Shown piece after piece: positions 13,657-26,471 of a DNA stretch of 64,000 nucleotides. Below the pieces are notes generated by a model. The model ran no database searches. It worked only from the letters and a program-made list of their open reading frames with translations, and had not been told where the DNA came from. Made by a program: the position numbers and the translations under genes. The DNA is taken from assembly GCF_021155765.1 (NCBI RefSeq), contig NC_060111.1, positions 372,001-436,000 on the forward strand. The letters are read 5' to 3'. The DNA comes from Diprion similis (taxonomy: Eukaryota; Arthropoda; Insecta; Hymenoptera; Diprionidae). Each line of letters begins with the position of its first letter. Within the stretch, counting starts at the first letter, position 1.

Positions 13657-15427
13657 TAAGGTACTATGTAACAGGTACACAGAACGGAAATTATACGGAG
13701 GGCAAGAATTTCGGAATTCATGTAATTTTCAATATTCCAAATGTCTCAATTACTTGCATTTATATATTATTTTTGGGAAGAGAAAGTAAATGTTGGTGAA
13801 ATTTTGCCGCGTTGTTATTATTTTCTAAAACCTACGAAAGTCCTCGAGACGTGCTTGCCCGAGAGAAAGGAAAAAGAAAAAGCGAAAGCGCACCACTCAG
13901 GACCCGGGGGTCAACTCTTGACGTGACTCTTGTCCTCGAGCGATGCTGCTGCTGCTGGTGCAACGAGGAAAGATGTCGTCGTGCGAAGTGAGGAAAGGAA
14001 AAAGAGAGAGGATGACTGACTGGCGATGAAATGACGATGAGAGCCAGAAACTGCCTTAAGACCTTTGCCTTTGCAGTTTACTACGCGTAGGTATCTTATA
14101 TCTTATACCCAGCCAGGCACCCACTCCCTGAGTCAACTTCCTGTGTTTTCGTAAAGGGAGTTTATTGCATCGCGTCGCGCCGCCTCGCCACGGTTTATAC
14201 TGTCGCCCTTCGTGCGTAGGTACCTAAGCGAGTCCATTAAGGGACGCAGTACCGTGCATTGCAGCGCAGCATCATTCTCGGTCCTTATATGCGTGATGGA
14301 ACTAGACCGTACAAGCAGAGCTCAGTCAACACCTGTCATCGCTGTCGCCTTCGAACTCCGCAGCATGCGCCGATTTGGGGGGAATTTTAACAGAAAACAG
14401 CTGTACAAGCTCGATGCACGAATATATTGAATTTTAACGTATACGTATATTATTGACGATACGTAACAACAAACAATTCCGGTGTATTACAGCTGGAAAT
14501 TAAACCGAATGATTTTTGCAAGCAGGCAATGGGATAGAAAAAATGGTCATCAGCTGTCGTTCTTTCTTATTGAGGCTTTGGCGGTGTTCCTTAATCAAGG
14601 TGTAACGAGAAGTGTTTCGTTCGTTGCTGTTTTTCTTTGCTGCAGTAGCAGTCGGCCGGGGTTGAAACCCTTGAACAGCTCCCCTTACAGTGAGCTAACA
14701 CTCGACACCCTCGTCTTAGCTTCTGCACTGCAGCTTGTCGGTGCGACGAAGTCCTCTCGCCTGTATCTTCCACCCTCTGCCCAAAGTTTCGATGCGGCGA
14801 AAAGCAAATTTGAAAAATAAACAGGGAGAACCGTGAATACGGCGTTGTAGTAAATAAACAATTACACAAATTCGTTTTCGATTCGATCTGATCTGTTCGA
14901 ATGATGTCGACGATTTCTTCTTCCTTTTTCCAACAATATGAGTAGTAAAAAAAGCTATAAAAGTCAGCTAAAAAAATTACACAGCAAGTTCTGTGCCCCG
15001 GTAGTGATAGTGGTTAGGATGCGGTATATATAATGGTCTACTTTCTTTGCATGTGTAAGTATAAACCAACGACACGTGCATGCGGGTGCAGTAAATGACA
15101 GTGTGAACAAACGGCTGCAGATGCGCCTGTAGCAGCACGATACAAACGTCCTACAAAGATCCTGGTTGACGGGACGGGAGTGAACACGTGTTGTTACAGG
15201 ATGCCGTTTCGTTCTGTGATTCGCTGTTCCTTTTGCGGTTGAAAAACATGACCATGACCTTGTACTGTTGGCACTGGTTCGTCATGCTGCTGCAGACGTG
15301 GTTTAGTGGTTTACGGGTTTATATGTAGAAATAAATTGTGCCGCCATCAGCGAGATAATAGGCAACAAACAGTGCGGCGCCGTGGGGTCAACTTATTGTT
15401 TGTCTTAATTCATCTTTCTGATTTCAG

Positions 15428-18400
15428 ACATCGCGATGGACTGGTCCGATCACGCGCTGTGGTGGCCAGCTCGCAACGATTGGCTTACCAGAACTAAGAG
15501 CACCCTGGATCAGTACGGAGTTGCCGCCGACGCCGTGCTCCACTTCACCCCTATGCATAAGACTCTCAGGGTTCAGTTGCCGGATCTTCGTTGCCTCGAC
15601 TGCAGAGTCGACTTCTCCGTGAAGACCTTCAACGCTGTCATCAATCTCTGCAAGGAGTTAGGTATATACACCCCTGCACGCTAATTAACTTGATACAATT
15701 CGCTGTATAAGGGTGTGGATCAAATCGAGTTTCCGGGATTGCAGTCAGCCTTAAATCTAGTACAAGAAGACGTCGCGTAGGTTCTCTTTCTTAACCATCT
15801 TTTCAACCAGCCGTATGATATGTTACTTATATGAAAAAACATGATTACGAAATATTCGGTTTATTTGCAAATTCTTATTTTCAAAGCTATTTTTCACGAT
15901 GTCGTCGTGTGATGAAATCTGTGAGACGACACTGCTCGCAGCAACGTTCCGGCTAATTTATACGGGTTTGCAATTATCTGTTATACAGAGCTCATTTGCT
16001 CGATAAGACGACCGATGACCCAAATGATGGCCTTCTTCTTGCTCGTAGGCGTGCACAGCGCGTTCTCTGTGATGTCGTAACGCGCATACGAATCACGATC
16101 TACTTTAAATATATCTCTCATCCATCTGCAGGACTGTACGTTGATGGGTGCTGGTAGTGCAACGGGTTTTACACGTGGAGCGATGTTTGCACGCTGTGCA
16201 TCTTGTGTACATTGCCTTTTTTGTTTCCATCATTTCAGGCATCAGACACCCTGAAGAGTTATCGTTCTGCAAACCGCTCGAGCCGAATCACTTGAAGTAC
16301 AACTTGAAGGATCTTCCCGTGAAGAAAAAAATTGAAATACAGAAAAATGGCCAGTGGAACGTGTCTCCGGATACCAACACTTTCATTCCGGCTACACAGA
16401 GTCCGAGTGGCTCTACCGGCAGTCTCGATCAGAGCAGTCCGTTCATGTGCGCTCCGGTGACGCCGAATAATAAGAATCACAGCACACCCATAAGCTCGCC
16501 AGTCTCGGTAAGTCCCTCCCGGTTACCATCCCGTATTATTCGTGTCCTCGAAGTCACATTCACATTTCATCCATGATCTTCGAATTGTAGCAGACTGGAA
16601 CCTGGAAGCGTAATAACAACTCATCTGGCTTTGGTAGCAATGGTTCCTTCAACGCCAACAACAGCACAATGAGTTTAGAAGCATTGAACGGTGGTCTGAG
16701 CGATTCACTGGCGCACAGTCCATCCTTCGTGTCTCCCGAGACGCGGTCACAAGTTATCAGGCCAAAGACGCTGGTGGAACGAGCCAGGATGAACGTCGCT
16801 TGGCTGGATTCTTCGCTGTCCATAATGGAACAGGGAATCAGAGAGTTCGATACACTCAGACTAAAGTTCAAATTCTATTCGTTTTACGATCTGAATCCAA
16901 AAACAGATGCTGTACGTATCAACATGATATACGAACAAGCCAAGTGGCAATTGCTTGCCGAAGAACTCGACTGCACCGAGGAGGAGATGCTTATGTTTGC
17001 AGCTCTGCAGGTATGCGCTTGGTATAGCAGGCGAGTCTTGAAACGTTTGCGAGGTTATCGCTCATATCGTTTGTCCTCGTACGTTGCAGGTTCAAGTGAA
17101 CCTCCAGGCGAGCGTGCCGCAGCCAAATTTTGACAGCAACGGAGCTGCAACCCCTGTAGAGGACGACATAGACGCCGCGCTGACAGACCTTCAGGTCACC
17201 TTGGAGGGGAGCAGCATTAGCAACAGTCCGAGTGACATTACTCAGGTTCCGGAGCTTTGCGACTATCTCCGCTTCCTTAAACCAAAACGATTCACTCTCA
17301 GGGCGTTCAAACGCTACTGGTTCACATGCAGAGACCTTCAGCTGAGATTGTATAAGACTAAAGAAGAATTGAACGGATCTGGATCACCTGTTCACAGCAT
17401 TAATCTTCGAGGATGCGAAGTTACGCCTGACGTTAACCTTTCGCAAGGCCGGTACGGAATCAGACTCGAAGTACCCAGTGCTGAGGGGATGACGGAAATG
17501 TGGATTAGGTGTGACACGGTAAGAATTGCTTCTAATTTACTCTGCGAGTGTTTGAAAATTGTTGGATGTAAGCTCTCGTTGACTAATTTCATAACCGACA
17601 CAACAGGAGGAACAATATGCAAAGTGGATGGCAGCATGCAGATTAGCTGCAAAGGGACGCAGCCTGGCTGACGCTACATACGAAACTGAGGTCAACAGTA
17701 TAATGGCGTTTTTGCAACTTCAAAGACCTGCTCCTGCTCCAGCAATAAATCCGAGTTCTCTAGATATCAATGCAGAGGATTACGTAGCTCCAAGATTTGC
17801 GAAGAAGCTAAAGGGCAAGGTAAGTTGAGATTCAAATAGTGCATTATTCCTTCTACATTCGATCAAGAAAAACATAACTCAATCATTGGCATTCCTTGCA
17901 TAAACAGCTGGTTCAGAGAATATTGGAGGCTCACGCCAACGTTAAAGACTTGCCACTGATCGAAGCTAAGCTGAACTACATCAAGGCGTGGCAGTCGCTT
18001 CCAGACTATGGCATATCTTTGTTCATAGTTAAGTTTATGGACAAAAGCAAGGAAGAACTACTCGGCGTTGCCAACAATAGGCTCATGAGGATGGAGCTGA
18101 GCAGCGGGGATCATCTCAGGACATGGCGATACAATACCATGAAGGTAATTCTGTTTTCACTAACAGGGTAGCCACAGATCCCCAGGAAATCAGGAAAATT
18201 CGCGAAAATTTTCGGGCTTTGGAAATCTCAGGGAAATTCTCTGAATCCTCTTAAAACTCGGGGAAATTTTAAAAGAGTTATCAGCTCCATTTTTCAAAAT
18301 TATTTCAGTTGAGGTATAGTGATCACAGGCAAAATTTTGATTACAAATCAAATATTTCTACACCCATTTAGAGCAGCATTGTATCACCTTTACGTTATTT

Positions 18401-18828
18401 ATTTTGCTTGAAGTCAAAAGATTGATTTTTTGACTTGTATGTTGCTGTGACATCTGCTCTGACTATTTAATTACACCGTTTTCCACGAGTAACCTTGAAC
18501 AGTATTTACATCACTATTCCGGAAGCATGCTAGATATAAAAATACAGGGAATTTTGGGTAAATGAGCTTTGGTTTTTTGTCTCCACCCTGACTAATCAAA
18601 AAAATTTTCATTCCTTTTCTACACCAGGCGTGGAACGTTAACTGGGAAGTCAAGCACATGATGGTACAGTTCGAGGAAGGTAATGTCATATTCGAATGTC
18701 ATTCAGCAGACTGTAAGGTTGTTCACGAGTTCATCGGGGGCTACATATTCCTCTCGATGCGTTCTAAAGAGGCCAATCAAACCCTGAATGAGGAAATGTT
18801 CCACAAACTGACTGGAGGATGGGTATAA
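15428..18828 (+). CDS. Fit1: Kindlin / fermitin family homolog (5'-incomplete)
   Basis: An integrin co-activator that binds beta-integrin tails and membranes at adhesion sites. Coding exons: 15428-15661, 16239-16507, 16591-17010, 17090-17518, 17607-17819, 17908-18144 and 18628-18828 (TAA). All junctions are GT-AG and phase-consistent. From the first in-frame Met (15436) it gives 664 residues; human kindlin-2 has about 680. The exon starts in phase 1 after ctgatttcag, so a further N-terminal exon is missing and 15436 is probably not the true start. Seen in order: the family hallmark DWSDHALWW and an F1 region, a Ser/Pro/Thr/Asn-rich insert (exon 16239), an F2 FERM segment ([15 protein letters not shown]), a PH domain inserted in F2 ([15 protein letters not shown] to [11 protein letters not shown]), then the rest of F2 and the F3 lobe ([14 protein letters not shown]-terminal KLTGGWV). 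The vertebrate integrin-contact QW pair aligns with AW here (first residues of the last exon). The Fit1 versus Fit2 assignment is not resolved. Confidence 0.95.
16588..16593 (+). promoter_or_regulatory. NAGNAG tandem splice acceptor in kindlin
   Basis: The acceptor of the exon beginning near 16591 reads tagcag. Splicing after tag includes one extra Gln codon; splicing after cag omits it. Both keep the frame, so one-residue isoform variation in the linker before TWKRN is possible. Confidence 0.6.
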
Positions 18829-19036
18829 GCCCGCTGAGATCCCTCATCTATTTATTTGCAGTTCGGCAATATTCTTCTTTCGTTAAGATTTCCCTCAGTC
18901 ACATCAGATACTATATTTTGAAGGGAGCAAGAATGAAAGTGAAATTTTCTTCTATCGATGCATTATTCACTATGATGAATTGTAAAGGATTAACCGATCT
19001 TATAGTGGAGCTTTTACTAAGAGATTGTTATTTTCT

Positions 19037-19089
19037 CATTATTATTATTATTATTACTATCATTAATATTGTTATTACTATTATTATTG
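19037..19089. repeat. (ATT)n microsatellite
   Basis: ATT trinucleotide units with scattered substitutions, about 210 bp after the kindlin stop codon and so probably in the 3' UTR. Confidence 0.85.
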
Positions 19090-19209
19090 TCCCTTCAATT
19101 TTTTTTTCTAGAAGAATCTAAATTAAACTCAATTCATGGCACAAAAGTCTGTGTGTTTGTGTGTGCGTGTCTGCGCTTGAATGTGTGTGTCTGGACGTGT
19201 AAAAAAATT

Positions 19210-19231
19210 ATGTGTGTGTGTGTGTGTGTGT
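19210..19231. repeat. (TG)n microsatellite
   Basis: Eleven TG units, preceded at 19151-19200 by a degenerate GT-rich tract. It lies just upstream of the candidate kindlin AATAAA. Confidence 0.85.
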
Positions 19232-21479
19232 ATTCTCGCGCGCGTGACATAAATCATAATTTGAAAAATAAAAAGGTTGAAAATGAATAAATCCGAACTA
19301 AAACCCAAGTCAGTCAAATTGTAAATATGTTGGACAGGTATGATGTGAATTTTATTCAATATCTTGTAATTCGGCTACTGAAGAAGAACATTTGTTACCC
19401 AGTCGTTAGCCTCGATGTAGAAACAGACAAACAGAGCAAGGGAGAGGGAGATGGAGAGAGAGTTACAACAATAGTTGGGATTTGAACTTTTTTTTTATAC
19501 TCTGGCGAATTATCCCAGTATCTTTTGTACAATATTGCACACGAATTACTAGAATCTGGGATGAAAACAAAGTGAACGAATTGTCACATGTCCCTTATTT
19601 TCACGTAGCTTCATTTAATTATGTCGTATCTATAGGTATTATAAAATGTATTTACAGATATCTCCTTTACACGAATCTTTCCTTTATTATGTAACAACAT
19701 TTATAATGACATAGGAACATCATATTTTATATTCATATTATATATACAAATGGATATATAATTATGAATATGAATATAAATATAAATATAAATATGAAAT
19801 ATAAATATGAACATAAACATCGTTTGTTGTTCAATATGAATTTATTATATGGATCAGGAATTATGTATGATAATGATCGCTAATGACTATGTTTCGAAGG
19901 CAAATATTAGCGGTAATTGCATGATTGGCACATATTTCTTGTAATTTCTAAATCAATGTTTGCTATTTACACTAGCGTATTGATGAATGTATATTCGTAA
20001 GCTCGATACATGAATAATGTATTTTGAAGAAATTTTTAACTAAAACTATTGCCATGTATACTAAGAGAACTCACGCGCGGAAGTGTGGAAATTTTTATGT
20101 GCCTTTAGTAACGCAGATAGTCATAGTATATGTATGCTTTACATTTTGTACCAAAATTTAAGAGCTGTTAAAGTCCATATCTGCTATGCGTTGTACTATT
20201 TATTACAGTGAAGCCTGCATTACTCGAGGCGTTGTAAACCAACCTTAGTATAAATTATCAGATAATTGGGATGATACGAAGTACAGATATGAACGCGCAG
20301 TCTTGAGTCGGAACTAATATTAAGTATATTTGTAAGTATCGACTGACAAGCTCTCCTGATACTTACTGGAAGTTGCCGTGACTCAAGTAACATCGGCTTG
20401 AACACTTCCGAAACAAACTCGACTAATCGCAAACTCTGGGTGAAACGGAAGATTTTTCGCCCAAAAAATTGGTAAGGCTTTGAATTTTTGGCAAAAATCT
20501 TGAAGATCAAAATTCTTTTATGTACTTTTGCGTGAGGGATCGTTCGAACGCAATCCCAATACGCTGCGAGCAACGCATGAAAAGTTACAGCCGAAAAACT
20601 CATGATTTTCATCGTCGTTTCTCTGCTGCTGCTCCTACGCTCTTTTTGATGTGTTTTCTGAGTTCCTGGGGGTCGAATTACTCTCGAGATGGTCATACAA
20701 ATCGATTCCGAGACGAGAAATTTTCGGCTCCAAAAATGACCAAAAAAGTAAGGCTTACCCCTTTGGATTTTTGACGAAAATTTCGACGATTCCGAAAAGT
20801 GCTGCAATAAATTCTTCCAGGCACTATTCCGCCGTAATTTTGCGAGAGGAATCGATTGAGCGCAGTCCCAATACGCTGCGAGCGATCGCTGAGAAGTTAC
20901 AGCCGAAAAACTCATGATTTTCATCGTCGTTTCTCTGCTGCTGCTCCTACGCTCTTTTTGATGTGTTCTCTGAGTTCCTGGGGGTCGAATTACTCTAGAG
21001 GTGGTCATACAAATCGATTCCGAGACGAGAAATTTTCGGCTCCAAAAATGACCAAAAAAGTAAGGCTTACCCCTTTGGATTTTTGACGAAAATTTCGACG
21101 ACTTCGAAAAGTGCTGCAATAAATTCTTTCAGGCACTATTCCGACGTAATTTTGCGAGAGGAATCGATTAAGCGCAGTCCCAATACGCTGCGAGCGATCG
21201 CTGAGAAGTTACAGCCGAAAAACTCATGATTTTCATCGTCGTTTCTCTGCTGCTGCTCCTACGCTTGTTTTGATGTGTTTTCTGAGTTCCTGGGGGTCGA
21301 ATTACTCTAGAGATGGTCACACAAATCGATTCCGAGACGAGAAATTTTCGGCTCTGAAAATGACCAAAAAAGTAAGGTTTACCCCTTTGGATTTTTGACG
21401 AAAATTTCGACGATTCCGAAAAGTGCTGCAATAAATTCTTTCAGGCACTATTCCGACGTAATTTTGCGAGAGGAATCGA

Positions 21480-22415
21480 TTAAGCGCAGTCCCAATACGC
21501 TGCGAGCGATCGCTGAGAAGTTACAGCCGAAAAACTCATGATTTTCATCGTCGTTTCTCTGCTGCTGCTCCTACGCTCTTTTTGATGAGTTTTCTGAGTT
21601 CCTGGGGGTCGAATTACTCTAGAAATGGTCATACGAATCGATTCCGAGACGAGAAATTTTCGGCTCTAAAAATGACCAAAAAAGTAAGGCTTACCCCTTT
21701 GGATTTTTGACGAAAATTTCGACGATTCCGAAAAGTGCTGCAATAAATTCTTTCAGTCACTATTCCGACGTAATTTTGCGAGAGGAATCGATTAAGCGCA
21801 GTCCCAATACGCTGCGAGCGATCGCTGAGAAGTTACAGCCGAAAAACTCATGATTTTCATCGTCGTTTCTCTGCTGCTGCTCCTACGCTTGTTTTGATGT
21901 GTTTTCTGAGTTCCTGGGGGTCGAATTACTCTAGAAATGGTCATACAAATCGATTCCGAGACGGGAAATTTTCGGCTCTAAAAATGACCAAAAAAGTAAG
22001 GCTTACCCCTTTGGATTTTTGACGAAAATTTTGACGATTCCGAAAAGTGCTGCAATAAATTCTTTCAGGCACTATTCCGACGTAATTTTGCGAGAGGAAT
22101 CCATTAGGCGCAGTCCAAATACGCTGCGAGCAATCGCTGAGAAGTTACAGCCGAAAAACTCATGATTTTCATCGTCGTTTCTCTGCTGCTGCTCCTACGC
22201 TTGTTTTGATGTGTTTTCTGAGTTCCTGGGGGTCGAATTACTCTAGAGATGGTCACACAAATCGATTCCGAGACGAGAAATTTTCGGGTCCAAAAATGAC
22301 CAAAAAAGTAAGGCTTACCCCTTTGGATTTTTGACGAAAATTTTGACGATTCCGAAAAGTGCTGCAATAAATTCTTTCAGGCACTATTCCGACGTAATTT
22401 TGCGAGAGGAATCCA
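21480..22415. repeat. Left flanking 3-monomer block of the satellite
   Basis: Three monomers carrying private variants: gatgag instead of gatgtg (21584), tttcagtcac instead of tttcaggcac (about 21751), acgggaaa instead of acgagaaa (21961) and ccattaggcg instead of ccattaagcg (near 22104). The same variants recur at 28032-28967, exactly 6552 bp (21 monomers, three higher-order units) downstream. Confidence 0.8.
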
Positions 22416-24287
22416 TTAGGCGCAGTCCAAATACGCTGCGAGCAATCGCTGAGAAGTTACAGCCGAAAAACTCATGATTTTCATCGTCGTTTCTCTGCTG
22501 CTGCTCCTACGCTTGTTTTGATGTGTTTTCTGAGTTCCTGGGGGTCGAATTACTCTAGAGATGGTCACACAAATCGATTCCGAGACGAGAAATTTTCGGG
22601 TCCAAAAATGACCAAAAAAGTAAGGCTTACCCCTTTGGATTTTTGACGAAAATTTCGACGATTCCGAAAAGTGCTGCAATAAATTCTTTCAGGCACTATT
22701 CCGACGTAATTTTGCGAGAGGAATCGATTAAGCGCAGTCCCAATACGCTGCGAGCGATCGCTGAGAAGTTACAGCCGAAAAACTCATGATTTTCATCGTC
22801 GTTTCTCTGCTGCTGCTCCTACGCTCTTTTTGATGTGTTTTCTGAGTTCCTGGGGGTCGAATTACTCTAGAAATGGTCATACAAATCGATTCCGAGACGA
22901 GAAATTTTCGGCTCCAAAAATGACCAAAAAAGTAAGGCTTACCCCTTTGGATTTTTGACGAAAATTTCGACGATTCCGAAAAGTGCTGCAATAAATTCTT
23001 TCAGGCACTATTCCGACGTAATTTTGCGAGAGGAATCGATTAAGCGCAGTCCCAATACGCTGCGAGCGATCGCTGAGAAGTTACAGCCGAAAAACTCATG
23101 ATTTTCATCGTCGTTTCTCTGCTGCTGCTCCTACGCTTGTTTTGATGTGTTTTCTGAGTTCCTGGGGGTCGAATTACTCTAGAGATGGTCACACAAATCG
23201 ATTCCGAGACGAGAAATTTTCGGCTCCAAAAATGACCAAAAAAGTAAGGCTTACCCCTTTGGATTTTTGACGAAAATTTCGACGATTCCGAAAAGTGCTG
23301 CAATAAATTCTTTCAGGCACTATTCCGACGTAATTTTGCGAGAGGAATCCATTAAGCGCAGTCCAAATACGCTGCGAGCAATCGCTGAGAAGTTACAGCC
23401 GAAAAACTCATGATTTTCATCGTCGTTTCTCTGCTGCTGCTCCTACGCTTGTTTTGATGTGTTTTCTGAGTTCCTGGGGGTCGAATTACTCTAGAGATGG
23501 TCACACAAATCGATTCCGAGACGAGAAATTTTCGGCTCTGAAAATGACCAAAAAAGTAAGGTTTACCCCTTTGGATTTTTGACGAAAATTTCGACGATTC
23601 CGAAAAGTGCTGCAATAAATTCTTTCAGGCACTATTCCGACGTAATTTTGCGAGAGGAATCGATTAAGCGCAGTCCCAATACGCTGCGAGCGATCGCTGA
23701 GAAGTTACAGCCGAAAAACTCATGATTTTCATCGTCGTTTCTCTGCTGCTGCTCCTACGCTCTTTTTGATGTGTTTTCTGAGTTCCTGGGGGTCGAATTA
23801 CTCTAGAAATGGTCATACAAATCGATTCCGAGACGAGAAATTTTCGGCTCTGAAAATGACCAAAAAAGTAAGGCTTACCCCTTTGGATTTTTGACGAAAA
23901 TTTCGACGATTCCGAAAAGTGCTGCAATAAATTCTTTCAGGCACTATTCCGACGTAATTTTGCGAGAGGAATCGATTAAGCGCAGTCCCAATACGCTGCG
24001 AGCGATCGCTGAGAAGTTACAGCCGAAAAACTCATGATTTTCATCGTCGTTTCTCTGCTGCTGCTCCTACGCTCTTTTTGATGTGTTTTCTGAGTTCCTG
24101 GGGGTCGAATTACTCTAGAAATGGGCATACAAATCGATTCCGAGACGAGAAATTTTCGGCTCTAAAAATGACCAAAAAAGTAAGGCTTACCCCTTTGGAT
24201 TTTTGACGAAAATTTTGACGATTCCGAAAAGTGCTGCAATAAATTCTTTCAGGCACTATTCCGACGTAATTTTGCGAGAGGAATCCA

Positions 24288-26471
24288 TTAAGCGCAGTCC
24301 AAATACGCTGCGAGCAATCGCTGAGAAGTTACAGCCGAAAAACTCATGATTTTCATCGTCGTTTCTCTGCTGCTGCTCCTACGCTTGTTTTGATGTGTTT
24401 TCTGAGTTCCTGGGGGTCGAATTACTCTAGAGATGGTCACACAAATCGATTCCGAGACGAGAAATTTTCGGGTCCAAAAATGACCAAAAAAGTAAGGCTT
24501 ACCCCTTTGGATTTTTGACGAAAATTTCGACGATTCCGAAAAGTGCTGCAATAAATTCTTTCAGGCACTATTCCGACGTAATTTTGCGAGAGGAATCGAT
24601 TAAGCGCAGTCCCAATACGCTGCGAGCGATCGCTGAGAAGTTACAGCCGAAAAACTCATGATTTTCATCGTCGTTTCTCTGCTGCTGCTCCTACGCTTGT
24701 TTTGATGTGTTTTCTGAGTTCCTGGGGGTCGAATTACTCTAGAGATGGTCATACAAATCGATTCCGAGACGAGAAATTTTCGGCTCCAAAAATGACCAAA
24801 AAAGTAAGGTTTACCCCTTTGGATTTTTGACGAAAATTTCGACGATTCCGAAAAGTGCTGCAATAAATTCTTTCAGGCACTATTCCGACGTAATTTTGCG
24901 AGAGGAATCGATTAAGCGCAGTCCCAATACGCTGCGAGCGATCGCTGAGAAGTTACAGCCGAAAAACTCATGATTTTCATCGTCGTTTCTCTGCTGCTGC
25001 TCCTACGCTCTTTTTGATGTGTTTTCTGAGTTCCTGGGGGTCGAATTACTCTAGAAATGGTCATACAAATCGATTCCGAGACGAGAAATTTTCGGCTCCA
25101 AAAATGACCAAAAAAGTAAGGCTTACCCCTTTGGATTTTTGACGAAAATTTCGACGATTCCGAAAAGTGCTGCAATAAATTCTTTCAGGCACTATTCCGA
25201 CGTAATTTTGCGAGAGGAATCGATTAAGCGCAGTCCCAATACGCTGCGAGCGATCGCTGAGAAGTTACAGCCGAAAAACTCATGATTTTCATCGTCGTTT
25301 CTCTGCTGCTGCTCCTACGCTTGTTTTGATGTGTTTTCTGAGTTCCTGGGGGTCGAATTACTCTAGAGATGGTCACACAAATCGATTCCGAGACGAGAAA
25401 TTTTCGGCTCCAAAAATGACCAAAAAAGTAAGGCTTACCCCTTTGGATTTTTGACGAAAATTTCGACGATTCCGAAAAGTGCTGCAATAAATTCTTTCAG
25501 GCACTATTCCGACGTAATTTTGCGAGAGGAATCCATTAAGCGCAGTCCAAATACGCTGCGAGCAATCGCTGAGAAGTTACAGCCGAAAAACTCATGATTT
25601 TCATCGTCGTTTCTCTGCTGCTGCTCCTACGCTTGTTTTGATGTGTTTTCTGAGTTCCTGGGGGTCGAATTACTCTAGAGATGGTCACACAAATCGATTC
25701 CGAGACGAGAAATTTTCGGCTCTGAAAATGACCAAAAAAGTAAGGTTTACCCCTTTGGATTTTTGACGAAAATTTCGACGATTCCGAAAAGTGCTGCAAT
25801 AAATTCTTTCAGGCACTATTCCGACGTAATTTTGCGAGAGGAATCGATTAAGCGCAGTCCCAATACGCTGCGAGCGATCGCTGAGAAGTTACAGCCGAAA
25901 AACTCATGATTTTCATCGTCGTTTCTCTGCTGCTGCTCCTACGCTCTTTTTGATGTGTTTTCTGAGTTCCTGGGGGTCGAATTACTCTAGAAATGGTCAT
26001 ACAAATCGATTCCGAGACGAGAAATTTTCGGCTCTGAAAATGACCAAAAAAGTAAGGCTTACCCCTTTGGATTTTTGACGAAAATTTCGACGATTCCGAA
26101 AAGTGCTGCAATAAATTCTTTCAGGCACTATTCCGACGTAATTTTGCGAGAGGAATCGATTAAGCGCAGTCCCAATACGCTGCGAGCGATCGCTGAGAAG
26201 TTACAGCCGAAAAACTCATGATTTTCATCGTCGTTTCTCTGCTGCTGCTCCTACGCTCTTTTTGATGTGTTTTCTGAGTTCCTGGGGGTCGAATTACTCT
26301 AGAAATGGGCATACAAATCGATTCCGAGACGAGAAATTTTCGGCTCTAAAAATGACCAAAAAAGTAAGGCTTACCCCTTTGGATTTTTGACGAAAATTTT
26401 GACGATTCCGAAAAGTGCTGCAATAAATTCTTTCAGGCACTATTCCGACGTAATTTTGCGAGAGGAATCCA
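24288..26471. repeat. Higher-order repeat unit (7 x 312 = 2184 bp)
   Basis: Seven distinguishable monomers in fixed order form a 2184-bp unit. The following monomers at 26472-28031 repeat the first five in the same order. The preceding block, 22104-24287, has the same order with one monomer replaced (22416 resembles 22104). A diagnostic variant, atgggcatac in place of atggtcatac, occurs at 24121 and again at 26305, exactly 2184 bp apart. Confidence 0.85.

Larger units (their letters stand above)
8501..15427. other. Gene-free stretch upstream of kindlin exon
   Basis: No coding exon was recognised. It contains simple repeats at 11.16 and 13.63 kb and otherwise moderate-complexity AT-rich sequence. 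The kindlin exon at 15428 opens in mid-codon (phase 1) after a clear acceptor. At least one upstream exon, encoding roughly the first 45-55 residues, must therefore lie in this stretch or beyond the left edge. I looked for it by its expected WEL..V...LHIGGVMLKLV-type signature and did not find it, so part or all of this region may be kindlin intron. Confidence 0.55.
18829..20439. other. Kindlin 3' UTR and downstream AT-rich spacer
   Basis: No coding signal. It probably contains the kindlin 3' UTR: an AATAAA hexamer occurs at 19267-19272. An ATT microsatellite (19037-19089), a GT tract (19210-19231) and an imperfect aatata-type minirepeat around 19730-19830 are present. The spacer leads into the degenerate edge of the satellite array. 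Confidence 0.6.

Noticed and set aside
14995..15065. tRNA-like 5' half (ccccggtagtgatagtggtt)
   Set aside because: It looks like a D-arm, but no anticodon arm, T-loop (GTTCRA) or matching acceptor stem follows.
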